From assembly GCF_963422335.1 (NCBI RefSeq), contig NZ_OY729424.1:4340001-4404000 (forward strand): DNA of 64,000 nucleotides, in the 5' to 3' direction. The DNA is from an uncultured Roseateles sp. Its GTDB lineage: Bacteria > Pseudomonadota > Gammaproteobacteria > Burkholderiales > Burkholderiaceae_C. The position numbers and the translations under genes were made by a program. Positions 26,024-33,719 of this stretch are shown here, piece after piece. How positions within the stretch are numbered: the first letter of the stretch is position 1; each line of letters starts with the position of its first letter. Below the pieces are notes generated by a model. That model made no database searches and was not told where the DNA came from. It saw only the letters and a program-made list of their open reading frames with translations.

Positions 26024-26448
26024 AGACATTGACCCTGCCGCTGCTGCTCGCCCTGGCCCTGCCCGCCGGCGCCCAGGACGGCCTGCGCGATCCCACCTTG
26101 GCGCCCGCCGCTGCGCGCCCGGCCGCCCCGCCGGCCTCGGGCGCCGAGACGGCCAGCGCGGGCAACCTGCCTCAGCACATCATGGTGCTGAACGGCCGCC
26201 CCTATCTGATCGTCGCCGGCCACAGGCTCGGCGTCGGCGACGCACTGGGCGAAGCCCGCATCACCCGCATCGGCGACGGCGCCGTCTGGCTCAGGGAAGG
26301 CGGCGTGACGCGCCGCGTCAGCCTGTACGCCGGCGTCGAGAAGCGCCCCGTGCCCGTCGAGGGCGCCACCCCGAAAGCACCGTCGAAAGCTCACGCCAAA
26401 GTGCGACCCGATATGGCCACCCCCAAGAACAACAAGGAGCAGCCATGA
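26020..26448 (+). CDS. mshK: MshK-like periplasmic protein (PilP type)
   Basis: A 142-residue exported protein with a signal peptide (about 1-18, ending PAGAQ), the sequence DGLRDPTLAP typical of MshK N-termini, a Pro/Ala-rich linker and a beta domain (VLNGRPYLIVAGHRLGVGD, ARITRIGDGAVWLREGG) like the PilP/GspC HR fold. It likely links the inner-membrane complex to the secretin. The tail (about 110-142) is basic and Lys/Pro-rich. ATGA overlap with mshJ and ATGATG overlap with the secretin gene. Confidence 0.85.
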   Translation: MKTLTLPLLLALALPAGAQDGLRDPTLAPAAARPAAPPASGAETASAGNLPQHIMVLNGRPYLIVAGHRLGVGDALGEARITRIGDGAVWLREGGVTRRVSLYAGVEKRPVPVEGATPKAPSKAHAKVRPDMATPKNNKEQP

Positions 26449-28229
26449 TGAAGCCTGGCCATTGCCATTTTTCCTACCGCCCCGGCCGCAGCCTGCTGGC
26501 CTGTGCCGTCATCACCCTGCTCACCGCCTGCGCCGACAAGCCCCTGAAGCTGGCCGAGTCCGGCAACAGCATCCGCGCCGAACTGCAGGCGCAATCGCAG
26601 GCCACCCGCCCCACCGCGCCGAGCTCGCAGGCGGCCGCCGCTGCGGCCGTGCCGCTGCCCGCCGAACCGCCTCGCCCCGAGGCCGCGGGCGAGCCCCGTT
26701 TCGACCTGGTCGTCAACGGCGCGCCGATGCGCGATGTGTTCCTGTCCCTGGTCACCGACACCCGCTACAGCATGCTGGTCCATCCGGACGTCGGCGGCCA
26801 GCTGTCGGTGACCCTGAAGGGCGTGACGCTGCGCGAAGCGCTCGAGTCGATACGCGACGTCTATGGCTATGACTTCAAGATCGAGGGCCGCCGCATCACC
26901 GTCTACCCGCCGACGATGCAGACCCGCATCTACACGCTCAACTACCTGCACAACCAACGCAAGGGCCGCAGCGAGGTGCGCGTCAGCTCGGGCTCCGCGC
27001 CGGTGCCAGCCAATAACGGCAGCACGGGCAGCACCGGCAACCCGGCGCCGGCCGGCACGGCCACCGCGCAACCCGACAGCAGTCAGATTTCGACCACCAC
27101 CGATAACGACTTCTGGGCCGAGACCACGGCCGCACTCAAGGCCTTGCTGCGCAACGAGCCGGGCCGCGCGGTGATTGCCAGTCCCCAGGCCGGCACGATT
27201 GCCGTGCGCGCCATGCCGGACGAGCTGCGCCACATCGAATCCTTTCTGCGCTCCACCCGCGCCTCGGTCGAGCGCCAGGTCATGCTGGAGGCCAAGATCG
27301 TCGAGGTCGAGCTGCGCGAGGGTTACCAGAGCGGCATCGACTGGTCCATCCTGCGCAACCGCGGCGCCGTTGGCCAGACCAGCGTCAGCCCCTCGATACC
27401 GAGCGGTGTGAACACCATCATCAACCCGCTGGTCAGCAATTCGAACCGTTTGCCGGTGCTGTCCACCAGCTCTGCCGGCGCGGTGCTCGGCGATCTGGTC
27501 GGTGTGCCGGTGGCCGGCTCGGGTGCCTTCGGCCTGGCGCTGTCGCGCGGCGGCTTCCAGGCGCTGCTGAGCTTTCTGGAAACGCATGGCGATGTGCAGA
27601 TACTGTCCAGCCCGCGGGTGGCCACGCTGAACAACCAGAAGGCCGTGCTCAAGGTCGGCACCGACGACTATTTCGTCACCGGCATCACCGGCACCAGCAA
27701 CAACACCAACAACAACACGACCACCAACAACAACACCCAGACGGTGCCGACCTTGACCCTGACGCCGTTCTTCTCGGGCATCGCCCTGGATGTGACGCCG
27801 CAGATCGACGAGGCCAACATGATCACCCTGCACATCCACCCCTCGGTCACCGCGGTGACCGAGAAGGTCAAGCAGGTGGACCTGGGCACGGTGGGCACCT
27901 TCCGCCTGCCGCTGGCCTCCAGCAGCACCAACGAGACCGACACCGTGGTCAGGATCGCCGACGGCAATATCGTAGCCATCGGCGGCCTGATGCAGATGGA
28001 GTCCGCCCGCCGCGGCTCCGGCCTGCCCGGCAGCGGCGACAACGCCCTCACCAGCACTCTGTTCGGCAACCGCGCCAACACCGCCCGCAAGCGCGAGCTG
28101 GTGGTGCTGATCAAGCCCACCATCATCCGCAGCGCCGAGGACTGGGAGCAGCTCAATCAGCAGAGCAGCGCGGCGCTGGAGGCGATGGAGGTGAAGCGGC
28201 GGGTGATCACGGTGAATGGCACGAAGTAG
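26445..28229 (+). CDS. mshL: MshL-like secretin
   Basis: A 594-residue outer-membrane secretin and lipoprotein: signal peptide ending LLTAC (lipobox, cysteine near residue 29). Residues 80-175 hold N0/STN-like and N1 domains (VNGAPMRDVFLSLVTDT; MQTRIYTLNYL). An Asn/Thr-rich linker follows near 190-220. The secretin core spans about 280-575 (VMLEAKIVEVELREGYQSGI, LSSPRVATLNNQKAVLKVG, IALDVTPQIDE, ELVVLIKPTII). A second low-complexity Asn/Thr insert (about 420-435) lies in the core. It forms the channel for the pilus and is last in the locus. Confidence 0.93.
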   Translation: MMKPGHCHFSYRPGRSLLACAVITLLTACADKPLKLAESGNSIRAELQAQSQATRPTAPSSQAAAAAAVPLPAEPPRPEAAGEPRFDLVVNGAPMRDVFLSLVTDTRYSMLVHPDVGGQLSVTLKGVTLREALESIRDVYGYDFKIEGRRITVYPPTMQTRIYTLNYLHNQRKGRSEVRVSSGSAPVPANNGSTGSTGNPAPAGTATAQPDSSQISTTTDNDFWAETTAALKALLRNEPGRAVIASPQAGTIAVRAMPDELRHIESFLRSTRASVERQVMLEAKIVEVELREGYQSGIDWSILRNRGAVGQTSVSPSIPSGVNTIINPLVSNSNRLPVLSTSSAGAVLGDLVGVPVAGSGAFGLALSRGGFQALLSFLETHGDVQILSSPRVATLNNQKAVLKVGTDDYFVTGITGTSNNTNNNTTTNNNTQTVPTLTLTPFFSGIALDVTPQIDEANMITLHIHPSVTAVTEKVKQVDLGTVGTFRLPLASSSTNETDTVVRIADGNIVAIGGLMQMESARRGSGLPGSGDNALTSTLFGNRANTARKRELVVLIKPTIIRSAEDWEQLNQQSSAALEAMEVKRRVITVNGTK

Positions 28230-28251
28230 CGCGCAAAGACCCAGTCAGTTG

Positions 28252-28299
28252 GTGCCAGAGCTTTCGGCCATGCTTCGCATGGATCTCAAGGTCTGGCAC
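28252..28299. terminator. Nested inverted repeats between convergent mshL and tupA
   Basis: An outer pair GTGCCAGA (28252-28259) / TCTGGCAC (28292-28299) encloses an inner pair CCATGC (28268-28273) / GCATGG (28277-28282) with a 3-base loop. The 8-base flanks between the arms do not pair, so the RNA would be a stem with an internal loop. It lies in the 78-base gap between two convergent genes, so it may act as a bidirectional terminator. Confidence 0.5.
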
Positions 28300-28307
28300 A
28301 CAAGCTA

Positions 28308-29120
28308 TCAGCTATTGGGGAAAAACAGCTGCTCCCCGCCAATCTTGTAGCTCGCGATCGCCGCCTTGCCGGCCGGCGACACCAGCCAGTCGGCGAAGCG
28401 TTGGGCGGCTGCCAGGTTGACGTGCGGGTGCTTGGCCGGGTTGACGACGATCACGCCGTAGGGGTTGAACAGGCGCTGGTCGCCCTCGACCAGGATGGCC
28501 AGCTCGCCCCGATTCTTGAAGGCCAGCCAGGTGCCGCGGTCGGCCAGCACATAGCCATTCAGTGACGAGGCCATGTTCAGCGCCGGGCCCATGCCGCAGC
28601 CGCATTCGCGGTAGCCCTCGGGCTTGGCCGCGGCCACGTCGATGCCCGCTAGTCTCCAGTAACGCAGCTCGGCCGCGTGGGTGCCGCTCTTGTCGCCGCG
28701 CGACACAAAGGGCTGGACCGCGGCCTTGATCTTCAGCAGGCCCGCGCCGACGTCCCTGCCCTGCGCCTTGGCCGGGTCGGCCTTGGGGCCGACGAGCACG
28801 AAGTCGTTGTACATCACCGGCATGCGCTTCAGGCCGAAGCCCTCGGCGACGAACTTCTCCTCGGCCACCGTGTCGTGCACCAGCACGGCGTCGGCGTCGC
28901 CGCGGCGGCCCATGTCCAGCGCCTGGCCGGTGCCCAGCGCGACCACGCGAACGGCAATGCCGGTCGCCGCAGTGAACTGGGGCAGCAGGTGGCCGAACAG
29001 GCCGGACTGCTCGGTGGACGTGGTCGAGGCCACGACGATGGAGGTTTCCTGCGCTGAGGCAAGACCCGACACCAGGAGGGCCGCAACGAGCAACAGACGG
29101 CGGGACTTCATCAAGACCAA
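28308..29120 (-). CDS. tupA: Tungstate ABC transporter substrate-binding protein TupA
   Basis: A 270-residue periplasmic protein of the TupA family: signal peptide ending GLASAQ, then VVASTTSTEQSGLFGHLLPQF, which holds the TTS-type anion-binding motif, and later FVSRGDKSGTHAAELRYW near 145 and GPALNMASSLNGYVLADRGTW near 185. The start is taken as TTG at 29120 because AAAGGAG lies 7 bases upstream; the ATG at 29111 would be 16 bases away. It overlaps tupC by 10 bases and its ribosome binding site lies in tupC. It supplies tungstate, or possibly molybdate, to the TupBC transporter. Confidence 0.92.
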   Translation of the reverse strand: MVLMKSRRLLLVAALLVSGLASAQETSIVVASTTSTEQSGLFGHLLPQFTAATGIAVRVVALGTGQALDMGRRGDADAVLVHDTVAEEKFVAEGFGLKRMPVMYNDFVLVGPKADPAKAQGRDVGAGLLKIKAAVQPFVSRGDKSGTHAAELRYWRLAGIDVAAAKPEGYRECGCGMGPALNMASSLNGYVLADRGTWLAFKNRGELAILVEGDQRLFNPYGVIVVNPAKHPHVNLAAAQRFADWLVSPAGKAAIASYKIGGEQLFFPNS

Positions 29121-29815
29121 GGCAATTCTCCTTTGAGGAACAGCTGTGCCTCCTGCGGCAGGGGGCCATTGAAAAACGCCTGCGGCGGCAGGTCCACCAG
29201 CACCCGGCCGGCCTCCAGATAGAGCACGCGGGTGCCCAGGCGCTTGGCCTGGCCCAGATTGTGCGTGCTCATCACCAGGGTCATGCCCTCGCGGGCAAAG
29301 TCTTCGATCAGGGCCTCGACCTCGCGCTTGGCGCCGGGGTCCAGATTGGCGGTGGGCTCATCGAGGAACAGCAGCTGCGGCTGCAGGCCCCAGGCCCGCG
29401 CCAGCGCCAGCCGCTGCTGCTGGCCGCCGGACAGCACCCGTGCCGGCCGCTGCGCCATCTCGGCCAGGCCCACACGGGCCAGCGCAAGCCTTGCCCGTCC
29501 CGTGCGCTGCCCGCGCGGCACCCCGCCCAGCCACAGCGCCAGCATCAGGTTGTGCCAGACGGACAGGCTCAGCAGGAAGGGACGCTGGGCCACCATGGCC
29601 TGGCGCAGGACCTGGTCAGAGAGCAGGCGCCGGCCCTGGCCACCCTCCAGGGTCTGCAGGCCGTGCAGCACCCGCAGCAAGGTGGTCTTGCCTGAGCCAT
29701 TGGCGCCCACCAGCATCAGGCGCTCGCCGGACTGGATCTGCAGGCTGGTGGGCTGCAAGGCCACCAGCTCGCCAAAGCGCACCGAGGCGGCATCCAAGCG
29801 CAGCAAAGCGGTCAT
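29111..29815 (-). CDS. tupC: Tungstate ABC transporter ATPase TupC
   Basis: A 234-residue ABC ATPase. Walker A GANGSGKTT near residue 37, Q-loop near 75 (AMVAQRPFLLS), signature LSGGQQQRLALARAW near 128 and Walker B LLFLDEPTANLDP near 150, all intact. The ATG at 29815 overlaps the tupB end by 4 bases. The open frame continues far upstream through tupB in another reading, which is not coding. It energises the tungstate uptake system. Confidence 0.93.
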   Translation of the reverse strand: MTALLRLDAASVRFGELVALQPTSLQIQSGERLMLVGANGSGKTTLLRVLHGLQTLEGGQGRRLLSDQVLRQAMVAQRPFLLSLSVWHNLMLALWLGGVPRGQRTGRARLALARVGLAEMAQRPARVLSGGQQQRLALARAWGLQPQLLFLDEPTANLDPGAKREVEALIEDFAREGMTLVMSTHNLGQAKRLGTRVLYLEAGRVLVDLPPQAFFNGPLPQEAQLFLKGELPWS

Positions 29816-30516
29816 GATCGCGCCGCCCCCAGCAGCCGCGGACCGGTCTGCGCCAGCGCGATGAGGAGATTGATCAGTCCGACCACGGCCAGCAAGACCA
29901 TGCCCAGCGCCAGGGCCAGGGGCAGATCGCCCTTGCTGGTTTCCAGCGCGATGCTGGTGGTCATGACACGCGTCAAGCCATCGATATTGCCGCCCACCAT
30001 CATCACCGCGCCGACCTCGGAGATGGCGCGGCCAAACGCCGTCAGCAGCACCGTCAGCAGGGCCCAGCGCTCGTGCAGCATCAGCAAGCCCGCGCTCAGC
30101 ATCGGGCCTGCGCCCATCGACTTCAAGGTATCGCCGCCTTCGGCCAGCGCACCGACCAGAAGCTGGCGCGTCAACGCTGCAACGATGGGCGTGACCAGAA
30201 TACTTTGCGCCACCACCATTGCGCCGGGCGTGAACAGAATGCCCCAGGCCCCCAGCGGCCCCGAGCGGGACAAGAGCAGATAGACCAGCAGGCCCACCAC
30301 CACCGACGGCAGGGCCAGCAGGGTGTTGAGCAGGGCCACCACGCCACGCTGGCCCGGGAAGCGCGCCACCGCCAGCCAGGCGCCGAGCAGCAGGCCCAGC
30401 AGGCCGCCGATCAGGCAGGCCCCGGCGCTGACGCGCAGCGACAGCAGCACCACGCTCAGCAGATTGGCATCGGTGTGGGTGATCAGGCTCAAGGCCAGGG
30501 CAAAGCTGTCCGTCAT
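29812..30516 (-). CDS. tupB: Tungstate ABC transporter permease TupB
   Basis: A 234-residue permease with five or six membrane segments and the conserved inner-membrane loop EVGAVMMVGGNIDGLTRVMT (the EAA-like motif of TupB) near 165. The ATG at 30516 forms an ATGA overlap with the stop of the EgtB-like gene; an upstream TTG at 30525 is possible. There is no clear ribosome binding site, which fits translational coupling to the EgtB-like gene. Gene order is B-C-A, unlike the common A-B-C. Confidence 0.92.
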   Translation of the reverse strand: MTDSFALALSLITHTDANLLSVVLLSLRVSAGACLIGGLLGLLLGAWLAVARFPGQRGVVALLNTLLALPSVVVGLLVYLLLSRSGPLGAWGILFTPGAMVVAQSILVTPIVAALTRQLLVGALAEGGDTLKSMGAGPMLSAGLLMLHERWALLTVLLTAFGRAISEVGAVMMVGGNIDGLTRVMTTSIALETSKGDLPLALALGMVLLAVVGLINLLIALAQTGPRLLGAARS

Positions 30517-31721
30517 ATCGAACAAGAGCGAAAACCAACGAATCCGACGTCATGCAACTCGCTCCAGGCCTCGCGGGCCTTGGCGTGGCGCATACGCGGC
30601 GCGCTGGCAAAGGAAGCGCCGCGTACCGCACAGGCCGCGGGCGCCGGCGGACGGGCGCGCCAGGGGGCGAGGCTGGCGCCGGGCAGCAGGCGCAAGCCGC
30701 CGGCGGTCCATTCCTGCACCTGACCCCAGTGGAAGCCCCGCGAGCGGCCCTGCATCGCCGCCAGCTCCCACTCGACCTCGGTCGGCAGGCGGCGATTGGC
30801 CCAGCGGCACCAGGCCAGCGCCTCGTGCAGGGTCATATGCATCACCGGCTGCAGCATCGTCAGCCGCGTGCTGTGGCCGAAGCGACGCACCAGCACGCCG
30901 TTACCGATCTGGTCCACATAGCGGGGGCTGCGCCGGCCCTCGGCCTGCACCCAGGCCCAGCCGGCCTCGCTCCAGCAGTCGCGGCTGTCGTAGCCGCCAT
31001 CGGCGATGAATTCGGTGTACTGGGCCCAGTTGACCGGCTGGGCATCGATCTCGAACTCGGGCACCTGCACCGGCAGCGCCCCGCCCTCGTAGTCCAGCAC
31101 CAGGCCCGGCCCGGCCTGGCCCAGCTGCCAGTGCGTGGCCGGAAACAGCAGGGCCTCGCGCGGTGCCTGGGGCACGGGGCCGTGCACCAGCTCATCAAGC
31201 TGGCTGCCGCCCAGGTCCAGTGCCTGCACCCAGCTCATCAGGTCCTCGGCATGGCGGTCTTCATGCAGCAGGGCCAGGCGGAAGAAGTAGAGGCTGTCGT
31301 CGCCCGGGCCGGCCGACTCCAGCAGCTCAAGGGTCAGGTCCAGGGTGGCGGCCAGATAGTCGCGCACCGCCATCGCATCGGGGCCGGGGTCGCCGCGCGC
31401 GGCATCCCACTGCGGGCCGTCTTCGGAGAACCACTGATCGGCACGCGGCTCCACCGAGGCCAGGCGCGGCAGGCTGGGGTCGCACCACGCGCCGCGCTCG
31501 CGTTGCAGATTGCGCGCCAGCCAGTACTCCTGGAACCAGCCGACATGGCCGATATGCCACAGCGCCAATCCGGCCAGGCCGGTCCTGGCCTGCGCCTGCT
31601 CCAGCGCCGACAACATCCTCAACGTGTGGTTGCGGGCGTCCATCAGGGCCAGCGACAGCAACTCCCGGCCAGCCTGGCGCATGGCCAGCGGATCCAACAG
31701 GGGCGAGTTGCTGTGGGGCAT
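30513..31721 (-). CDS. SUMF1/EgtB-like nonheme iron enzyme
   Basis: A 402-residue protein with the EgtB plan: an N-terminal DinB-like domain with the iron-ligand histidines (LWHIGHVGWFQEYW near 55, LLHEDRHAEDLMSW near 152) and a C-terminal sulfatase-modifying-factor (FGE) domain (VNWAQYTEFIADGGY near 235, RLPTEVEWELAAMQG near 310, RGASFASAP near 370). EgtB-type enzymes couple a thiol to a methylated histidine using O2 and iron. The end region (RMRHAKAREAWSELHDVGF) lacks the RNFY-type active site seen in ergothioneine enzymes, so the substrate may differ. No egtD or senB/senC is nearby. Its stop overlaps the tupB start. Confidence 0.85.
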   Translation of the reverse strand: MPHSNSPLLDPLAMRQAGRELLSLALMDARNHTLRMLSALEQAQARTGLAGLALWHIGHVGWFQEYWLARNLQRERGAWCDPSLPRLASVEPRADQWFSEDGPQWDAARGDPGPDAMAVRDYLAATLDLTLELLESAGPGDDSLYFFRLALLHEDRHAEDLMSWVQALDLGGSQLDELVHGPVPQAPREALLFPATHWQLGQAGPGLVLDYEGGALPVQVPEFEIDAQPVNWAQYTEFIADGGYDSRDCWSEAGWAWVQAEGRRSPRYVDQIGNGVLVRRFGHSTRLTMLQPVMHMTLHEALAWCRWANRRLPTEVEWELAAMQGRSRGFHWGQVQEWTAGGLRLLPGASLAPWRARPPAPAACAVRGASFASAPRMRHAKAREAWSELHDVGFVGFRSCSI

Positions 31722-31770
31722 CGGTGCTTCGGAGCTGAGAGTCGAAGTTGATTGTGACCCACATTGCGGC

Positions 31771-33582
31771 TCAATCGCCCCGCACCACCCCCTCCCGCCG
31801 CGGGTCTGCGCCGCCAAACCAACCCGGCGGGCTGCGCACTATCGCCTGCAGACCGCTGGTCATGTCGGTCTCGATGACCTGATGGCCGCGCGCCCTCAAG
31901 GCCTGCACGGTGGCCGCCGGAAAGCGCCCCTGCTCCAGCAGGCTGGGGCTGTTGAAGTTGCCGAAGTTGGGCAGGCTGATGGCGGCCTGCGCGTCCAGCC
32001 CCCATTGCTGGGTGGCGATCAGGGTCTTGGCGACGAAGTGGATGATGGCCGGGCCGCCCGGCGAGCCCAGGCTCATCAGCAGCTCGCCGCTGCCGACATC
32101 GAACACCAGGGTCGGGCTCATGCTGGAGCGCGGGCGCTTGCCCGGCTGCAGCCGGTTGGCCACGGCGCGTCCCTCGCCATCGGCGGGCGCCAGCGAGAAG
32201 TCGGTGAGCTGGTTGTTGAGCAGGAAGCCGCCGGCCTTGCCGCTGCCGCCGTCGGACATCAGACGCGAGCCGAATACCGACTCGACGGTGGTCGTCATCG
32301 CCACCGCGCGCCCCTGGCCGTCGACGATGCTGATATGGCTGGTGCCGTGCTCCGCCTGTTCGGCCTGCGCAGCGTAGGCGCTGCGCTCGCCGCCTGGCCT
32401 GCCGGGCTGGGCCAGGCCCATGGCGCGCGGGCCGATCAGCGCTGCGCGTTGCCTCAGATAGGCGGGCGCGAGCAGGCTGGTCCAGCTGCCGCCGGGCGCG
32501 GCGACAAAGTCCGGGTCGGCGATGAACTGGTCACGGTCGGCAAAAGCCAGGCGCGACGCCTCCAGATAGCGGTGCAACCAGTCGGCACCAGGCATGACCT
32601 GGCCCGTCTCGGCGCCGGGGCCGGCGGGCAACTCACCCAGCAGGCCGAGGATTTGCATCACCGTCAAATGACCTGATGAGGGCGGCGGAAAACCGCAGAC
32701 GCGCAGGCTGCGCTCGGGCCGGGCGGCCCAAGGCGAGCACAGGGCCTCGCGCTTCTTTGGCTGATAGGCCGCCAGATCCGCCAGGCTCAGCCGGCCCGGA
32801 TTGCCGGCATGGCCCTGCACCCGGCGCACCATGTCGGCCGCCACGGCGCCGCCATAAAACGCGGCCGAGCCGTCGCGCGCCACCGCCCGCAGCACCTCGG
32901 CCAGCGCTGGATTCTTCAGCAGATGGCCCACCGGCAGCGCCTCGCCACCGGCCTGGTAGTACAGGGGGCCGGCCTGCGGGTCGAGCTTGAGGGCACGCTC
33001 CGAGCTCAGCAGGCCGTGCAGACGCGGGCTGATGCGAAAACCCTGTTCGGCCATGCGTATGGCGGGCTCGAACAACACCGGCCACGGCAACACGCCCTGC
33101 TCCTTGTGCGCCTGCTCCAGCATGCGCAGCACACCCGGCGTGCCGACGGCGCGGCCGCCGACCATGGCCCGCATCAGCGGCATGGGCTTGCCGTCGGCCT
33201 GCAGGAACAGCTTTTCATCGGCGGCGGCGGGTGCCGTTTCGCGGCCGTCCCAGGCCGCCAGATCGCGGCCGTCCCAGCTGAGCAGAAATGCGCCGCCGCC
33301 GATGCCGCTGGACTGTGGCTCCACCAGGGCCAGCACCATCTGCACGGCGATGGCCGCATCCACCGCCGACCCGCCGGCCTTCAGCACCTGGTAGCCGGCA
33401 TCGGTGGCCAGCGGATTGGCGGCTGCGACGGCAAAGCGCTGTGTCGCCCAGCCGGGCTTGGCCTGGTAGCCCGAGCCTGCCTCGGGCAGTTCGGGCACGC
33501 GGTAGTCCAGCCCACGCCCCCCGGTGCAGGCCGCCAGCAGGCCGCACAGCAGCAGTGCCACCGCCCCGCCACGGCGGGCCAT
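31771..33582 (-). CDS. ggt: Gamma-glutamyltransferase, lipoprotein type
   Basis: A 603-residue GGT of the Ntn-hydrolase family. The signal peptide ends in a lipobox (CGLLAAC, cysteine near residue 19), so the protein is anchored in the cell envelope. The self-cleavage and nucleophile site is EHGTSHISIVDGQG near 410 with the threonine after G, followed by AVAMTTTVESVFGS. The substrate region (SGIGGGAFLLSWDGR near 92, LQPGKRPRSSMSPT near 485) is normal. I start at ATG 33582, just before the signal peptide; GTG at 33585 is possible. It cleaves glutathione or gamma-glutamyl peptides in the periplasm. The EgtB-like gene follows after 49 bases. Confidence 0.92.
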   Translation of the reverse strand: MARRGGAVALLLCGLLAACTGGRGLDYRVPELPEAGSGYQAKPGWATQRFAVAAANPLATDAGYQVLKAGGSAVDAAIAVQMVLALVEPQSSGIGGGAFLLSWDGRDLAAWDGRETAPAAADEKLFLQADGKPMPLMRAMVGGRAVGTPGVLRMLEQAHKEQGVLPWPVLFEPAIRMAEQGFRISPRLHGLLSSERALKLDPQAGPLYYQAGGEALPVGHLLKNPALAEVLRAVARDGSAAFYGGAVAADMVRRVQGHAGNPGRLSLADLAAYQPKKREALCSPWAARPERSLRVCGFPPPSSGHLTVMQILGLLGELPAGPGAETGQVMPGADWLHRYLEASRLAFADRDQFIADPDFVAAPGGSWTSLLAPAYLRQRAALIGPRAMGLAQPGRPGGERSAYAAQAEQAEHGTSHISIVDGQGRAVAMTTTVESVFGSRLMSDGGSGKAGGFLLNNQLTDFSLAPADGEGRAVANRLQPGKRPRSSMSPTLVFDVGSGELLMSLGSPGGPAIIHFVAKTLIATQQWGLDAQAAISLPNFGNFNSPSLLEQGRFPAATVQALRARGHQVIETDMTSGLQAIVRSPPGWFGGADPRREGVVRGD

Positions 33583-33644
33583 CACGAATTGAGTCAAATC
33601 AAGTCTCCTGGTTCTTTTGCATCGACCATCATGCCGCGAACGTG

Positions 33645-33654
33645 GTGAATTCAC
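33645..33654. promoter_or_regulatory. 10-bp palindrome in the ggt/GGDEF divergent region
   Basis: GTGAATTCAC is a perfect palindrome between divergent ggt and the diguanylate cyclase gene, in the 137-base gap that must hold both promoters. It could be an operator; chance is not excluded. Confidence 0.25.
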
Positions 33655-33719
33655 AGTGTCGTGCGCAGCGCCGCCGCTACACTGGGCCGGCAAAAAAAAG
33701 GTAGACATCCCAACGAACC

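Noticed and set aside
29111..30631. A 506-codon frame covering tupC and tupB as a possible fusion
   Set aside because: Only the last 234 codons are the real TupC; the upstream part is an out-of-frame reading of tupB, whose true frame has a complete permease.
31722..31817. Upstream start for the EgtB-like gene
   Set aside because: The added 32 residues would overlap the end of the gamma-glutamyltransferase gene and show no similarity to EgtB N-termini.
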